Of a stretch of 64,000 nt of DNA, positions 1 to 12,100 are shown piece after piece (positions within the stretch are counted from its first letter, which is position 1; every line of letters starts with the position of its first letter). Location: assembly GCF_036417845.1 (NCBI RefSeq), contig NC_090014.1:62001-126000 (forward strand), in the 5' to 3' direction. A program made the translations under genes and the position numbers. This DNA comes from Apteryx mantelli. Taxonomy: Eukaryota > Chordata > Aves > Apterygiformes > Apterygidae. The notes beneath the pieces were generated by a model, which was not told where the DNA came from, ran no database searches, and saw only the letters and a program-made list of their open reading frames with translations.

Positions 1-135
1 ACGTGGCCCCCCAACGACCGGCCGAGCACCCGCGCCGACCGCCTGGCGCTGGGCTTCAGCACGCAGCAGCGCGACGCCGTGCTCGTGCGCGTGGAGAGCG
101 CCTCCGGCCTCGGCGACTTCCTGCAGCTGCACATC
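1..135 (+). CDS. NRXN2: NRXN2 exon in last LNS domain (left-truncated)
   Basis: Frame 1 reads [11 protein letters not shown], then a neurexin LNS stretch ending GDFLQLHI, closely matching mammalian neurexins. The donor ATC|GTAAGC leaves phase 0. The exon begins before the window. Confidence 0.95.
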
Positions 136-3100
136 GTAAGCGCCCGCCCGGACGCCTGGGCCCCTTGCGGGGGGGACGGGGGGTGCCCCGGACACCTGGG
201 CCCCTTGGGGAAGGGAGGAGGGGGGTGCCCCGGACACCTGGGCCCCTTGGGGAAGGGAGGAGGGGGGGTGCCCTGGACACCTGGGCCCCTGGAGGAGGGT
301 GGGGGTGGCAGGGGTGGCCCCGGACACCTGGGCCCACCGGGAAGGATGTGGGGTGGAGAAGGGGGTGACTGGGTCCCCTGGGGGGGAGGGGGGTGGCCCC
401 GGACACCTGGGTCCCCTGGGGGGGAGGGGGGTGGATTGGGAGCCTCCGGACACCTGGATCCCCTGGGAAAGGTGGTGAGGTGCCTGGACGCCTGGGTCCT
501 CTGTGGGGCGCCCGGACGCCTGGGCCCCCCTGGGAAGGGTGTGGGGCGGATTGGGGGGGGGTGGTGCCCGGATGCCTGGGTCCCTGGCAGGTGATGTAGG
601 GGGGGGATTGGGAGCCCCCGGACGCCTGGGTCCCCTGGGAGGGTATGGGGTGCCCGGATGCCTGGGTGCTCTGTGGGGCACCCGGACACCTGGGCCCCTG
701 GGAAGGGTGTGGGGCGCCCGGACGCCTGGGTCCCCCCCGTCCCCCCCGGGGGCCGGCGCAGCTGAGCCGGTGATTCAGCTGCTTCCGCCCCCCCCCCCCC
801 CCCGTCAGCACCAGCCTCCGGCTCCAGCCGCCCCCGGACGCCTGGGCCCCTGGAGCGGGGGTGCCCGGACACCTGGGTCCCTGCGAGAAGTGGGGGGGGG
901 TGGCAGGGCCCACCCGGACGCCTGGGCCCCCCCCTCCCCCCCCCGGTGTGTGGGACGCATCCGCCAAAGCGGCTCTGCCACCACCCACCCTCCCCCTCCC
1001 GCCCGGATTAATTTTGGTGCCGCGACGGGGGGGGGGGGGGGGGGGGGTCGTTATTTCGGTCGCGATTAATGCGATTCTCCCTGGGAAACGTCGCTCTGGT
1101 GCGGCAGGGGGAGGGGGGGGGTCCCCGTGGGGAGAGGGCCCAGGCGTCCGGGAGCCCCCGCTCCGCCCCATGACCCCCAGGGACCCCGGCGTCCGGGTGA
1201 TGCTGGTGCCTGGGGGCCCAGGCGTCCGGGGCGGGGGCCCAGGCGTCCGGGGGGGGGGGTGTTCCGCACGGCTGACGCTGGCCCGCAGGCGCAGGGGGCC
1301 GTGGGGAAGGGGCCCAGGCGTCCGGGGGGGGGTGGTGTTCCGCACGGCTGACGCTGGCCCCGCAGGCGCAGGGGGCCGTGGGGGGGGGCCCAGGCGTCCG
1401 GGGGGGGGGGGGGCGTTTTCGGCACGGCTGACGCTGGCCCCGCAGGCGCAGGGGGCCGTGGGGGGGGGCCCAGGCGTCCGGGGGGGGGGGCGTTTTCGGC
1501 GCGGCTGACGCTGGCCCCGCAGGCGCAGGGGGCCGTGGGGAAGGGGCCCAGGCGTCCGGGGGGGGGGGGGCGTTTTCGGCGCGGCTGACGCTGGCCCCGC
1601 AGGCGCAGGGGGCCGTGGGGGGGGGGCCCAGGCGTCCGGGGGGGGGGGGGGCGTTTTCGGCACGGCTGACGCTGGCCCCGCAGGCGCAGGGGGCCGTGGG
1701 GGGGGGGCCCAGGCGTCCGGGGGGGGGGGGTGTTCCGCACGGCTGACGCTGGCCCCGCAGGCGCAGGGGGCCGTGGGGGGGGGGCCCAGGCGTCCGGGGG
1801 GGGCCCAGGGCGTCCGGGGGGGGGGGGTGTTCCGCACGGCTGACGCTGGCCCCGCAGGCGCAGGGGGCCGTGGGGGGGGGCCCAGGCGTCCGGGGGGGGG
1901 GGCGTTTTCGGCGCGGCTGACGCTGGGCCCCGCAGGCGCAGGGGGCCGTGGGGGGGGGCCCAGGCGTCCGGGGGGGGGGGGGGGCGTTTTCGGCGCGGCT
2001 GACGCTGGCCCCGCAGGCGCAGGGGGCCGTGGGGGGGGGCCCAGGCGTCCGGGGCGGGGGGCCCAGGCGTCCGGGGGGGCGGGGGGGCGTTTTCGGCGCG
2101 GGCTGACGCTGGCCCCGCAGGCGCAGGGGGCCGTGGGGGGGGGGCCCAGGCGTCCGGGGGGGCGGGGGGCGTTTTCGGCACGGCTGACGCTGGCCCCGCA
2201 GGCGCAGGGGGCCGTGGGGGGGGGGGCCCAGGCGTCCGGGGGGGGCCCAGGCGTCCGGGGGGGGGGTGTTCCGCACGGCTGACGCTGGCCCCGCAGGCGC
2301 AGGGGGGCCGTGGGGGTGCTCTTCAACGTGGGCACCGAGGACATCGCGCTGGAGGAGCGGGGGGCGGCCGTGAGCGACGGGCGCTTCCACGTCGTCCGCT
2401 TCACCCGCAGCGGCGGCAACGCCACCCTCCAGGTGGACGGGGGCCCCCTGCACGAGCGCTACCCCGCAGGTAGGCGCCCCCCCCCCCGCGGCTCCTATAG
2501 CGCCCCCCATGGGCTCCCTATAGCTCCCTAGGGCTCCTATAGCGCCCCAGAGGCTCCCTGCAGCCCCCGCGGCTCCTATAGCACCCCCCATGGGCTCCCT
2601 ATAGCTCCCTATGGCTCCTATAGCGCCCTCTATAGGCTCCCTATAGCTCCCGATGGCTCCTATAGCGCCCTCTATAGGCTCCCTATAGCTCCCTATGGCT
2701 CCTATAGCACCCCAGAGGCTCCCTATAGCACCCCAGAGGCTCCCTATAGCTCCCTATGGCTCCTATAGCACCCTCTATAGGCTCCCTATAGCTCCCTATA
2801 GCTCCCTATGGCTCCTATAGCACCCCAGAGGCTCCCTATAGGCTCCCTAGGCTCCTATAGCACCCTCTATAGGCTCCCTATAGCTCCCTATGGCTCCTAT
2901 AGCGCCCTCTATAGGCTCCCTATAGCTCCCTAGGGCTCCTATAGTGCCCCAGAGGCTCCCTATAGCTCCCTATGGCTCCTATAGTGCCCCCTGTAGCGCC
3001 CCCCATAGGCACCCTATAGACTCCCTGCATCCCCTATGGCTCCTATAGCACCCTAGAGCCCCCCATAGGCTCCCTATAGCTCCCTAGGGCTCCTATAGTG

Positions 3101-6100
3101 CCCTCTATAGGCTCCCTATAGCTCCCTAGGGCTCCTATAGCACCCCCCCATAGGCTCCCTGCAGCCCCTGGGGCTCCTGTAGCACCCTAGAGGCACCCTA
3201 GAGCCCTCCGTGGGCACCCTATAGCTCCCTAGGGCTCCTATAGCACCCCCCCCATAGGCACCCTATAGGCTCCCTGCATCCCCTATGGCTCCTATAGCAC
3301 CCTAGAGCCCCCCCCTCCATAGGCACCCTGTAGCTCCCTATGGCTCCTGTAGCACCCTATAGGCACCTTATAGTCTCTATGGCTCCTAAAGCGCCATATA
3401 GCTCCCCCCATAGGCACCCTATAGCTTCCTACAGCCCCTGTGGCTCCTATAGCCCCCCCCATAAGTGCCTATAGCTGCCTAAAGCCCCTATGGTTCCTAT
3501 AGCCCCCCCCATAGGTGCTTATAGCTACCTAGAGCCCCTATGGTTCCTATAGCCCCCCCCACAGGTGCCCTATAGCCCTGCCACAGCCCCTATGGATCCA
3601 GAGCCTTCCCATAGGTGCCCTATAGCCCCCCCCAGGTGCCCTATAGCCCCCCCAGGTACCCTATAGCCCCCTGGCCCTATGGTTCCTATAGCCCCCCATA
3701 GGCACCCTATAGGCCCCCGCAGCCCCTATTGCGCCCTATGGACCGCGGCAGCCCCTATAGCCCCCCCCCCGGAGCCCTATAGCCCCCGTGGCCCCGGGGG
3801 GTCCCGGCCCCGGCGCTCGTCCCCGCTCTAATTAGCGGCCGCGGCCCTAACGAGGGCCCCTCCCCCCCCCGCCCCCCCCGCAGGCAGGGTCAGGCCGGGG
3901 GCCCAGGCGTCCGGGCGGCCCCTAACGCCCCCCTAACGCCCCCCTCCCCCCCCCCGGGGAACCTAAACGCCGCATAAACCCCCCGAAACGCGGGCACGGC
4001 AAGGACACGGCAAGGACACGCCACGGTCACGCCATGGCCATGGCTCGGTCACGGCACAGTCACGGCTCGGACACGGCACGGACATGGCAAGGTCCTGCCG
4101 GGAACACGCCACGCTCGTGCCGTGATCGTGCCGTGCCTTGCCAGGGTCACGCCGTGGTCACGCCGTGTCACGCCAGGGTCACGCATGTGGGTGCGTGGCG
4201 TGCGTCTCCTCACCCCCCCATCACGCCGTGGTTACGCCTGGCCCCGCGTGTCTCCTCGCCCCGGTCACGCGTGCGGATGCGCGACGCGTGTCCGTCTCCT
4301 CTCCCGCGGCCCCTCTGCGGTCACGCCATGGTCACGTGTGACGCGTGTCCGTCTCCTCGCCCCCATCACGCCGTGGTCACACGTGACGCGTGTCTCCTCC
4401 TCTGTGGTCATGCCGCAGTCACGCGTGACGTGTGTCTCCTCTCCCGTGGCCACGCATGACACGCATCTCCTCTCCCGTGGCCCCGGCGCGTGATGCGCGT
4501 CTCCTCTCCCGCGGTCACACATGACACATGTCTCCTCTCCCTTGGTCACGCGTGACGCGCGTCTCCTCTCCCTTGGTCACACGTGACGCGTGTCTCCTCT
4601 CCCATGCTCCCGCCGCGGTCCCGCCATGCTCCTGTGCGACGCGTGTCTCCTCACCCCATCACGCCATGGTCACGCTCTGGCCCTGCGTGACGCGTGTCTC
4701 CTCTCCCTTGGTCACACGTGACGCGTGTCTCCTCTCCCACGGCCCTGCCGCGTGACACGTGTCTCCTCTTCCACGGCCCCGGTGCATGACACGTGTCTCC
4801 TCTCCCACGTGACGCGTGTCTCCTCTCCCTTGGTCACACGTGACACATGTCTCCTCTCCCGTGGTCACGCCATGGTCATGCCACGGCCACGCCATGGCCC
4901 TGCGTGACGCGTCTCCTCTCCCTTGGTCACATGTGACACGTGTCTCCTCTCCCGCGGCCCCACGTGACACGTGTCTCCTCTCCCGTGGTCACGCCATGGC
5001 CCCGCGTGACGCGTGTCTCCTCTCCCTTGGTCACATGTGACACGTGTCTCCTCTCCCGCGGCCCCACGTGACACGTGTCTCCTCTCCCGTGGTCACGCCA
5101 TGGCCCCGCGTGACGCATGTCTCCTCTCCCTTGGTCACATGTGACACGTGTCTCCTCTCCCGCGGCCCCACGTGACACGTGTCTCCTCTCCCGTGGTCAC
5201 GCCATGGCCCCGCGTGACGCGTGTCTCCTCTCCCTTGGTCACACGTGACACGTGTCTCCTCTCCCTTGGTCACACGTGACACGTGTCTCCTCTCCCGCGG
5301 CCCCATGTGACACGTCTCCTCTCCCGTGGTCACACGTGACGCGTGTCTCCTCTCCCACGGCCCCATGTGACACGTCTCCTCTCCCTTGGTCACACGTGAC
5401 ACGTGTCTCCTCTCCCGCGGCCCCATGTGACACGTCTCCTCTCCCGTGGTCACACGTGACGCGTGTCTCCTCTCCCACGGCCCCGCGTGACGCGTGTCTC
5501 CTCTCCCTTGGTCACACGTGATATGTGTCTCCTCTCCCGCGCTCCCGCGTGACGCGTGTCTCCTCTCCCTTGGTCACACGTGACGCGTGTCTCCTCTCCC
5601 ACGGCCCTGCCGCGTGACACGTGTCTCCTCTTCCACGGCCCCGGTGCATGACACGTGTCTCCTCTCCCACGTGACGCGTGTCTCCTCTCCCGTGGTCACA
5701 CGTGACACGTGTCTCCTCTCCCGCGGTCATGCCACGGTCGCGCCATGGCCCCACATGATGCATGTCTCCCTTCCCTTGCTCCCGTGTGACGCATGTGTCC
5801 TCTCCCGCGGTCACGCCACGGCCCCGGCGTGTGACGCATGTCTCCTTTCCCACGGCCCTGCGTGACATGCGTCTCCTCTCCCTTGGTCACGCGTGACGCG
5901 TGTCTCCTCTCCTGTGGTCACACGTGACACATGTCTCCTCTCCCGTGGTCACGCCATGGTCATGCCACAGCCACGCCATGGCCCTGCGTGACGCGTCTCC
6001 TCTCCCTTGGTCACATGTGACGCGTGTCTCCTCTCCTGCGGCCCCACGTGACGCGTGTCTCCTCTCCCTTGGTCACACGTGACACGTGTCTCCTCTCCCG

Positions 6101-9100
6101 CGGCCCCATGTGACACGTCTCCTCTCCCTTGGTCCCGTGTGACGCGTGTCTCCTCTCCCGCGTGACACGTGTCTTCTCTGCCGCGGTCACGCATGACGCG
6201 TGTCTCCTCTCCCTTGGTCACGCGTGACGCGTGTCTCCTCTCCCGTGGTCCCGCGTGACGCGTGTCTCCTCTCCCGCGGTCCCGCGTGACGCGTGTCTCC
6301 TCTCCCGTGGTCCCACGTGACGCGTGTCTCCTCTCCCGTGGTCACGCCACGGTCCCGCGTGACGCGTGTCTCCTCTCCCGCGGTCCCGCGTGACGCGTGT
6401 CTCCTCTCCCGTGGTCCCGCGTGACGCGTGTCTCCTCTCCCGCGGTCCCGCGTGACGCGTGTCTCCTCTCCCGTGGTCACGCGTGTCTCCTCTCCCGCGT
6501 GACGCGTGTCTCCTCTCCCGCGCTCCCGCGTGACGCGTGTCTCCTCTCCAAGGCAGCGCGGATAGCGAGCGGCTGGCGATTGCCCGGCAGCGCATCCCCT
6601 ACCGGCTCGGCCGGGTGGTCGATGAGTGGCTGCTCGACAAAGGTAACCGGGATCCCCCGGATCCCCCGCCTGGAGCCCCCGGCGCCCCCGCCTCCCCCCG
6701 GCGCCCCCGGCAACGGGATCCCCCGGATCCCTTGGGATCCCCCTGGGAGCAGGGATCCCCCCCCGGGGAAACTGGGATCCCCCTGGGGTAACCGGGATCC
6801 CTCCCAGGGCAACCGGGATCCCCCTGGGGTAACCAGGACCCCCTTGGGGGCAACTGGGATCCCCCCTGGGGCAACTGGAATCCCCCCCTGGGGTAACCAG
6901 GATCCCTCCCAGAGCAACTGGGATCCCCCTGGGGTAACCAGGACCCCCTTGGGGGCAACTGGGATCCCCACTGGGTAACTGGGATCCCCCCTGGGGTAAC
7001 CAGGACCCCCTTGGGGGCAACTAGGATCCTCCCAGGGCAACTGGGATCCCCCCTGGGGCAACTGGGTTCCCCCCAGGGCAACTGGGATCCCCCTGGGGTA
7101 ACCAGGACCCCCTTGGGAGCAACTGGGATCCCCCCAGGGCAACTGGGATCCCCCCTGGGGTAACCGGGACCCCCTTGGGGGCAATTGGGATCCCCCCTGG
7201 GGTAACCGGGACCCCCCCCGGGGCAATTGGGATCCTCCCAGGGTAACTGAGATCCCCCCCGGGGCAACTGGGATCCTCCCCAGGGTAACTGGGATCCCCC
7301 TGGGGTAACCAGGATCCCCTTGGGAACAACTGGGATCCCCCCAGGGGTAACAGGGATCCCCCCGGGGGAACCGGGATCCCCCCTTTGGGGTGACTGGGAC
7401 CCCCCCCCCCCCTGCGGGCACCCAGCTGCCCCGGGGGCCCAGGCGTCCGGGGGGCCCAGGCGTCCGGGGGGCGCCGCCCCCCCCCCCCGCAGCCCCCCCG
7501 ATCCCCCGCGTCTAACCCGCGTCTAAACCCGCTAACCCCCCCCCCCCCCCCCGCCGCCGCCTCGTTAAAGGGACCCCGCGACCTTAACGGCCCCCTAAAC
7601 CGCGCTTAACCCTTTGAGTGCCGCCGCGGGCCTAAAATTCGCATAAACGCTGCTAATAACCCGCCGCTAACGAGCACTAACAACGAGCACTAACTAACGA
7701 GCACTAACTAACGAGCGCCGCCCTGCTCCGATCCGCTCCGATCCGATCCGATCCGATCCGCTCGCTCCTCCTTGGGCGCCCGGCGCCGCTGAGCACCCGC
7801 GAGCTCGTGGCACGGGGCTGCCGCGGTGCTGGGAGCGCACGGGGGGGGCGAGCGCACGGGGGTGAGTGTGCACGAGGGTCGTGTGTGCACGAGGGGTGAG
7901 TGTGCACGAGAGTCGTGTGTGCACAAGGGTGACGTGTGCACGAGAGTCGTGTGTGCACAAGGGTGACGTGTGCACGAGGGTCGTGTGTGCACAGGGATCA
8001 CGTGTGCATGAGTTGTGTGTGCATGAGGATCACGTGTGCACGAGGGGTGAGTGTGCACGAGTCGTGTGTGCATGAGGATCACGTGTGCATGAGAGTCGTG
8101 TGTGCATGAGAGTCATGGGTGCACGAGAGTCGTGGGTGCACGATGGGTGTGAGTGCACAAGGATCACGTGTGCACGAGAGTCGTGTGTGCATGAGGATCA
8201 CGTGTGCACGGAGGTGAGTGCACGAGAGTTGTGTGTGCATGAGAGTCGTGTGTGCACGAGGATCACGTGCACGAGAGTCGTGCGTGCACGAGGATCACGT
8301 GTGCACAAGGGCTGTGAGTGCACAAGGATCACGTGTGCATGAGAGTCGTGTGTGAACAAGAGTCGTGGGTGCACGACAGGTGTGAGTGCACAGGGCTGCA
8401 TGTGCAGGGGATCTCGTGTGCACGAGGGCCGTGTGGGCACGAGGATCATGCGTGCACGAGGGCCATGAGTGCACGACGGGGACGTGTTTGAGGGCTGTGT
8501 GTGCACGAGAGCCGCGTGTGCATGAGGGCTGCGAGCGCGCACAAGCGCATGTGCACGAGGGCCACGAGTGCACCAGGGCTGTGTGCGCATGAGAGTTGTG
8601 CGTGCGCACAAGGGTTGTGCGTGTGCACGGGGGGTGACGTGCACGAGGGCTGTGTGTGCACCAGGGTTGTGAGCACACAAGAGCTGTGTGTGCACGAGGG
8701 TCATGACTGCGCAAGGCGAGTGTGCATGAGGGTTGTGTGAGCGCACCAGGGCTGTGTGTGCACAAGAATCGTGTGTGCATGAGGGTGACGTGTGCATGAG
8801 GGTTGTGTGTGTGTGTGTGTGTGCACGAGGGCCGTGTGTGCACGAGGGTTGTGTGTGCACGAGGGTGACGTGTGGTCGTGCGAGGAGCGTGCGAGGGCGC
8901 CGTGCACGCCTGCCCCCCCCCCTTGGCACCACCCCGTGCCACGAGCTCGCCCGGCCTCAGCCGGCCCCGCGCACCAGCGCCGGCCTCGCACGGGACCGGA
9001 GCGACCGGGGGGTCGCGCGCACAAACCAAACCAGCGTCGCTAAACAGGCACTAACGAGGCCACGTTCGTTTGCCCCACCACCACCACCACCCCCCGCCGC

Positions 9101-12100
9101 TAACGAGGCCCGGCCCCCCCCACCCCCCCCCTGCCGGCCCGAACGAACCAAAACCGGCCGAACCGAGCCCGAAAGCCCAGTGCAACTCAGAGGGTTAAAA
9201 GGTCTCTGGGACGGAGCCGCGTTGGGTCCCTTTAACGTGCGCCCCGCGGCGCCCGCGCGGGGACACGGGGGGGGGGGGGGACACGGGGGGGGGGACACGG
9301 GGGGGGGATGTGGGGGGGGCACGGGCTGCACGCGGCGGCGGGGGGTGGGGGGGGGACCCTCGTGCGAGAGGCGCACGGGAGGCGCGCGAGGCCCCCACGC
9401 AATGCGCGCCGGGACGTTGCCCGTGCGACGGGTGCATGCGAGGCCCCCGCGCAGGGCGCACGGGGACCCTCGTGTGATGCACGCCAGGGCCCTCGTGCGA
9501 CGGGTGCATGCGAGGTCCCCAGTCACACGGGGACCCTTGTGTGATGCACAGCAGGACCCTCGTGCGATGCACACCAGGACCCTTGGGTGACGGGTGCACA
9601 CCGGGACCCTTGTGCGACGCACACCAGGGCCTTTGTGCGACGGGTGCACGCGAGGCCCCTCTTCGACGCGCGCTGGGACCCTCGCACACTGGGTGCATGC
9701 AAAGCCCCCGTTCACGCTGGGACCCTCGTGCGATGCACGCCAGGGCCCTTGGGTGACGGGTGCACACGGGGCCCCTTGTGCGATGCACACCAGGGCCTTC
9801 GCGTGATGGGTGCACACCAGGACCCTCATGCGATGCACACGGGGACCCTCGTGTGACGGGTGCATGCAGAGCCCTGTTCACACTGGGACCCTTGTGCGAC
9901 GCACACCAGGGCCCTTGGGTGACGGGTGCACGCGAGGCCCCTCTTTGACACGTGCCGGGACCCTCAAGTGCCAGGTGCATGCAAAGCCCCCATTCGTGCT
10001 GGGACCCTCGTGCAATGCACACCAGGGCCTTCGTGCGATGGGTGCACACGGGGCCCCTCGTGCGATGCACATGGGGACCCTTGTGTGATGCACACCAGAG
10101 CCCTTGGGTGACGGGTGCACACCGGGACCCTCGTGCGATGCACACGGGGCCCCTCGTGCAACGCACGCCAGGACCCTCGCGCGATGGGTGCATGCAAAGC
10201 CCCCGTTCACACCGGGACCCTCGCGCGATGCACGCCAGGACCCTCGTGCGATGCACGCCAGGACCCTCGTGTGATGGGTGCATGCAAAGCCCCCGTTCAC
10301 ACCGGGACCCTCGCGCGATGCACGCCAGGACCCTCGCGCGCCGGGTGCACGCCGGACCCCCCCCCCCCTCGCGCGCCCCCCCCCCGGTGCGAGGCGGCCG
10401 CGGTGCGAGCCCCCCGCCGCCGTGCGCTCTCCCCGCAGGCCGGCAGCTGACCATCTTCAACAGCCAGGCGGCCGTGCGGGTGGGGGGCCGCGACCGGGGC
10501 CGCCCCTTCCAGGGGCAGCTCTCGGGCCTCTACTACAACGGGCTCAAGGTGCTGGCGCTGGCGGCCGAGGGGCACCCGCGCGTGCGCCTCGAGGGCGACC
10601 TGCGCCTCGTGGGCGAGCCGCCGCCCCCCCCCGCCGCGCCGCCGGGGGCCACCGCCGCCCCCCCGGACATGGCCACCACCATCATGGAGACCACCACCAC
10701 CATGGCCACCACCACCACCCGCCGCGGGCGCTCCCCCACCCTGCGCGACACCGTGGCCCAGGTGCGCCCCGACGCGCCGACGGCGGGGGCGAGGGGGGGC
10801 GAAGGGGGGCGGGACGCCTGGGCCCCTGCTTGGGGGGGGGGCAGGATGCCTGGGCCCCTCTGGGGGGGGGGTGAGGGGGGCGGGACACCTCGGTCCCTCG
10901 GGGTGGGGACAAGGGGGGGGCAGGACGCCTGGGCCCCTTGGGGGGGGATGAGGGGGGCAGGACGCCTGGGCCCCTGCTGGGGAGGGGGACAAGGGGGGCA
11001 GGATGACTGGGCCCCTCCTGGGGGACCAGGGGGGACACCTGGGCCCCTGCTGGGGGGGGGGGCAGGATGCCTGGGCCCTTCTGGGGGGGGGACGGGGGGG
11101 TGGGACACCTGGGCCCCTGCTGGGGGGGGGCAGGATGCCTGGGCCCCTCTGGGGGGGGTGAGGGGGGCGGGACACCTCGGTCCCTCGGGGTGGGGACAAG
11201 GGGGGGGCAGGACGCCTGGGCCCCTTGGGGGGGGGATGAGGGGGGCAGGACGCCTGGGTCCCTCTGGGGGGGGGGATGAGGGGGGTTGGGACGCCTGGGC
11301 CCCTTGTGGGGGTGGGACAAGGGGCGCAGGATGCCTGGGCCCCTCCTGGGGGACCAGGGGGGGCACCTGGGCCCCTCTGGGGGGGGGGAACAGGGAGGCA
11401 GGACACTTGGGCCCCTGTTTTGGGGTGGGGGGGGGCAGGACACCTGGGACCCTCTGGGGGATGGGGGGGGGCAGGATGCCTGGGCCCCTGTTTTGGGGGG
11501 CATCTAGGTCCCTTGGGGAGGGGGACAGGACACCTGGGCCCCTTGGGGGGGGCATGTGGGTTCCTTTGGGGGGGGGGGGCAGGATGCCTGGGCCCCTGAG
11601 GGGGTGGGGCAGGACACCTGCGTCCTTTCTGGGGGGGGGCATTTGGGTCCCTTGGGGGGGGGGGAGGACACCTGGGTCCCTTTGGGGGTGAGGCAGGATG
11701 CCTGGGCCCATTGTGGGGGGGGGGGGGAATGGTGGGGGGGGCCCCGGACACCTGGGCCCACAGAGAGGGGGAACAGGGGCACCCGGACGCCTGGGCCCCC
11801 TGGGGGGGGACAGGGGGGAGCCGAGGCGCGCGGGGGCCGGGAGGGGCCCCGGTGTCCGGGCTGAGGCGCTGCCCCCCCCCCCCCCCAGAACACGGACGAT
11901 CTCCTGGTGGCGTCGGCCGAGTGCCCCAGCGACGACGAGGACCTGGAGGAGTGCGAGCCCGGCACAGGTGGGTGCTCGTGCGCGGGGGCCGCCGGGGCCG
12001 CCGGGGGCTGCTGGGGCCGGGGCGGCGCCTCGCACGCCCCTCGCACGCCCCTCGCACGCCCGGTACGCGGGGGGGCCGTGCGCTGCGGCGCCGCCTCCTC

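Noticed and set aside
4030-6552. Regular repeat-spacer look suggestive of a CRISPR array
   Set aside because: Vertebrate intronic minisatellite: spacers are themselves degenerate repeats and no cas genes exist here.
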